A stretch of 64,000 nt of DNA, taken from positions 1,865 to 65,864 of the forward strand of contig NZ_KB235933.1 in the NCBI RefSeq assembly GCF_000332315.1. Reading direction: 5' to 3'. The stretch is from Prochlorothrix hollandica PCC 9006 = CALU 1027 (GTDB lineage Bacteria > Cyanobacteriota > Cyanobacteriia > Prochlorotrichales > Prochlorotrichaceae). This document shows, piece after piece, positions 62,443 to 64,000 of the stretch. The position numbers were made by a program, and so were the translations under genes. Positions within the stretch are counted from its first letter, which is position 1. Each line of letters starts with the position of its first letter. The notes under the pieces are model-generated. The model did not search any database. It worked only from the letters and a program-made list of their open reading frames with translations, and was not told the DNA's origin.

Positions 62443-62609
62443 AGGTCAGTCGTCAAAATCTGTAATAAGTAGGTCAGGATAATTAATCCGAGGTAGAGAT
62501 GACGGCAGAGTGAGGGTTCCAGCCGCTTTTGACCCTGTTTGTTTTCCCCCGCCTACTTAGGACACCACTGGAGCAGAGGGTTGGGGAGAGAAAACCATAG
62601 TAACTCATC
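62443..62609. other. Upstream region of the histidine-kinase gene
   Basis: No gene or recognisable promoter is seen; this is the presumed promoter region of the leftward kinase gene. Confidence 0.35.
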
Positions 62610-62712
62610 TACAGCAACCCTAAATCAGTTGTAAGGATCTCGACGGCTGAAACCCTTGGTGTGGTGTGCCCCCTCCGGGGGCACACCACACGACCCATTT
62701 AGGACTGCTGTA
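62610..62712 (-). mobile_element. MITE-2 copy f (103 bp)
   Basis: It is identical in length and ends to the other five copies, has TA at both borders, and its central stem is the GCCCCC/GGGGGC variant. It lies in intergenic DNA upstream of the histidine-kinase gene. Confidence 0.92.
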
Positions 62713-63195
62713 ATGTTCAGTCTGCTATTGAGGGAATCGGGAACCGTTACCTGATCCGGAGCTTACCTGTGTTTAGACTGGCAGTGGTCATAACTCCGCT
62801 AAGGGTAGTTTTGCTATGGCAACCCTGATCTAGCATTGAACGATCGTTCTGCTGGAATTCTGGTTCTTTTGGTAGACTTCTGAGGCTCCCAACAGCCGCT
62901 AAGGGTGTTAGCCTTGGGGGTTGCAGATGGGTCTACAACGCACCCTACCAGATCTAAGAAATTTGCAAGAAAACAATGCCCCAATTCGTAGGATGGGTTA
63001 GGCGACAGCCGTAACGCATCGCCAGTAGTTTATTGTCACCCAAACCTTTTGCCAGTAATCAGGTGGTGCGTTACGCTATGCTAACGCACCCTACAAGATC
63101 GGCGACTCTCTGGGAACGTTTGTGCGGAAACAGAGGTCAGAGTCTGCGATCGAGGGCGGCAGCGACCGGGATCCCCAAAAGTAGTGTTCATCGCC
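62713..63195. repeat. Intergenic region with REP-like GTAGGATGxGTTA repeats
   Basis: Inverted copies of GTAGGATGGGTTAGGCGACAG (about 62988) and GCGTTACGCTATGCTAACGC/ACCCTAC (about 63066-63094) belong to the same family as 21514-21595. No gene is seen. The integrase promoter probably lies at about 63100-63190. Confidence 0.6.
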
Positions 63196-64000
63196 ATGAA
63201 TCAGGCTGATGTAACCCAGACTGATATAACCCAGACTGATGTAACCCAGACTGATATAACCCAGACTGATGTAACCCAGACTGATGTAAATGCAAACCGA
63301 ACTGATGCAAACCAGACTGATGCAAACCAGACTGATGCAAACCAGACTGATGCAAACCAGACTGATGTAAATGCAAACCGGACTGATGCAAATGCAAACC
63401 AGACTGATGCAAACCAGACTGATGCAAACCAGGCTGACGCAAACCGGACTGATGCAAACCGGACTGATGCAAACCAGGCTGAGACCACACCGGATCCGGT
63501 TCCCCAGACCCGTACCCCTCGCAACACCACCAGCCCTCAGACGAACCAGAGCAAAGTGGCCAAACAACTGGAAACGGTGAACCTGCGGCTGAAAGTGGCC
63601 CAACTGGGGGTGCAGCTAGAGCAACGGGGGCAGAAATTGAGCCTGCGGGGAACCTTTCCCCCTCGCCCCAATAGTGGGCGGATGCGATCCCATCAACAGC
63701 GGTTGAGCCTAGGCATTCCCGCCACCCTGGCCGGCCTGAAGGAAGGGGAACGACAGGCTAAAATCATTGCCGCCCAACTCCTGGCGAAAACCTTTAACTG
63801 GCACCCCTACCTGGTGTGGTCCCCAGAGGCCCGCCGGGGGGAAGGGGGGTTGCAACAGCAACTCAAGGACTTTGAGGACTACTTTTGGCAACAGCCCCAG
63901 CGATCGGCCAAACCCGCCGCCAGCCGCACCACCTGGACCTCCGCTTATAGTCCCTATGTACGCAAGTTGGCCACGATCGCCGCCGCCAAACCCCACCTCA
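63196..64000 (+). CDS. Tyrosine-recombinase-like integrase, N-terminal part, with pentapeptide repeat extension (partial)
   Basis: The frame opens at ATG 63196 and runs off the window (268 codons visible). The first ~95 residues are Asn/Gln/Thr/Asp repeats (DVTQT, DANQT units, 15-bp period). The folded part begins 'KVAKQLETVNLRLKVAQLGVQLEQRGQKLSLRGTFPPRPNSG' and 'QQRLSLGIPATLAGLKEGERQAKIIAAQLLAKTFNWHPYL', which matches the arm-binding N-terminal region of cyanobacterial site-specific integrases as I know them. The catalytic R...HxxR...Y region is outside the window. No attachment site is identified. Confidence 0.7.
   Translation, partial: MNQADVTQTDITQTDVTQTDITQTDVTQTDVNANRTDANQTDANQTDANQTDANQTDVNANRTDANANQTDANQTDANQADANRTDANRTDANQAETTPDPVPQTRTPRNTTSPQTNQSKVAKQLETVNLRLKVAQLGVQLEQRGQKLSLRGTFPPRPNSGRMRSHQQRLSLGIPATLAGLKEGERQAKIIAAQLLAKTFNWHPYLVWSPEARRGEGGLQQQLKDFEDYFWQQPQRSAKPAASRTTWTSAYSPYVRKLATIAAAKPHL
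63202..63485. repeat. 15-bp tandem repeat at the start of the integrase gene, about 19 units
   Basis: CAGACTGATGTAACC and GCAAACCAGACTGAT type units repeat with a 15-bp period, interrupted by a few GTAAATGCAAAC variants. The frame is preserved throughout. Confidence 0.9.

Noticed and set aside
63091-63603. Minus-strand open frames over the integrase repeats
   Set aside because: They are caused by the 15-bp repeat being free of stops in several frames; the plus frame leads into a recognisable protein.

Overview
The window looks like part of a cyanobacterial chromosome. The octamer GCGATCGC (HIP1) is scattered throughout, there is a magnesium-chelatase H-type gene, the RNA polymerase omega subunit and DUF1818 proteins are of cyanobacterial type, there is a XisH/XisI pair, and the VKOR-thioredoxin fusion is a form I know from cyanobacteria. 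GC content is moderate to high. I did not assign a species.

The layout is as follows. 1-13.9 kb: an IS-disrupted response regulator, bioF, a polytopic polysaccharide-type membrane protein, a zinc-uptake lipoprotein with a Fur/Zur-like box, larE, a two-gene HEPN-like plus multidomain ATPase module, a phasin-like protein, an FKBP isomerase, der and a pentapeptide-repeat protein. 14-24 kb: a large TPR gene with a partial downstream duplicate, small genes and remnants, a giant RTX/phytase-like/cadherin/DUF4114 protein broken by a frameshift in a G run, and a complete IS. 24-31 kb: a ChlH/BchH-family chelatase subunit, an SGNH-like protein, a mercaptopyruvate sulfurtransferase and a decayed Uma2 gene. 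31-36 kb: accessory genes (DUF1810, a protein I do not recognise, an AAA-like regulator) separated by miniature elements and tandem repeats. 36-40 kb: smc with a repetitive insertion in its N-terminal head.

40-53 kb is one leftward defence-type locus: DUF499 ATPase, DUF3780 protein, a DUF433/DUF5615 antitoxin-toxin pair, a DUF1156 DNA methyltransferase, XisH, XisI and a PLD-SNF2 helicase. It resembles the helicase-methylase-ATPase (Hma-like) class. The methyltransferase is split by an IS4-family element with a perfect 9-bp target duplication, and the toxin is split by a 103-bp miniature element. Removing either insert in silico restores the frame exactly. 53-63 kb: a pentapeptide-repeat gene with an in-frame amber codon, an intact Uma2 gene, tRNA-Thr, rpoZ, DUF1818, VKOR, ftsX, two sugar-ABC permeases and a GAF-histidine kinase. 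The right edge holds the start of a tyrosine-recombinase-like integrase whose N-terminus is a pentapeptide repeat array.

Three miniature transposable element families can be delimited to the base: MITE-1 (283-286 bp, 9-bp duplications, 3 copies), MITE-2 (103 bp including TA ends, 6 copies, covarying central hairpin) and MITE-3 (99 bp, 2 copies). Tandem repeats with a 15-bp unit recur in unrelated genes and also in intergenic DNA. The best candidates for an undescribed system are the HEPN/BolA-like/KGGVGR-ATPase pair at 6.6-9.8 kb and the insertion-disabled defence locus at 40-53 kb.
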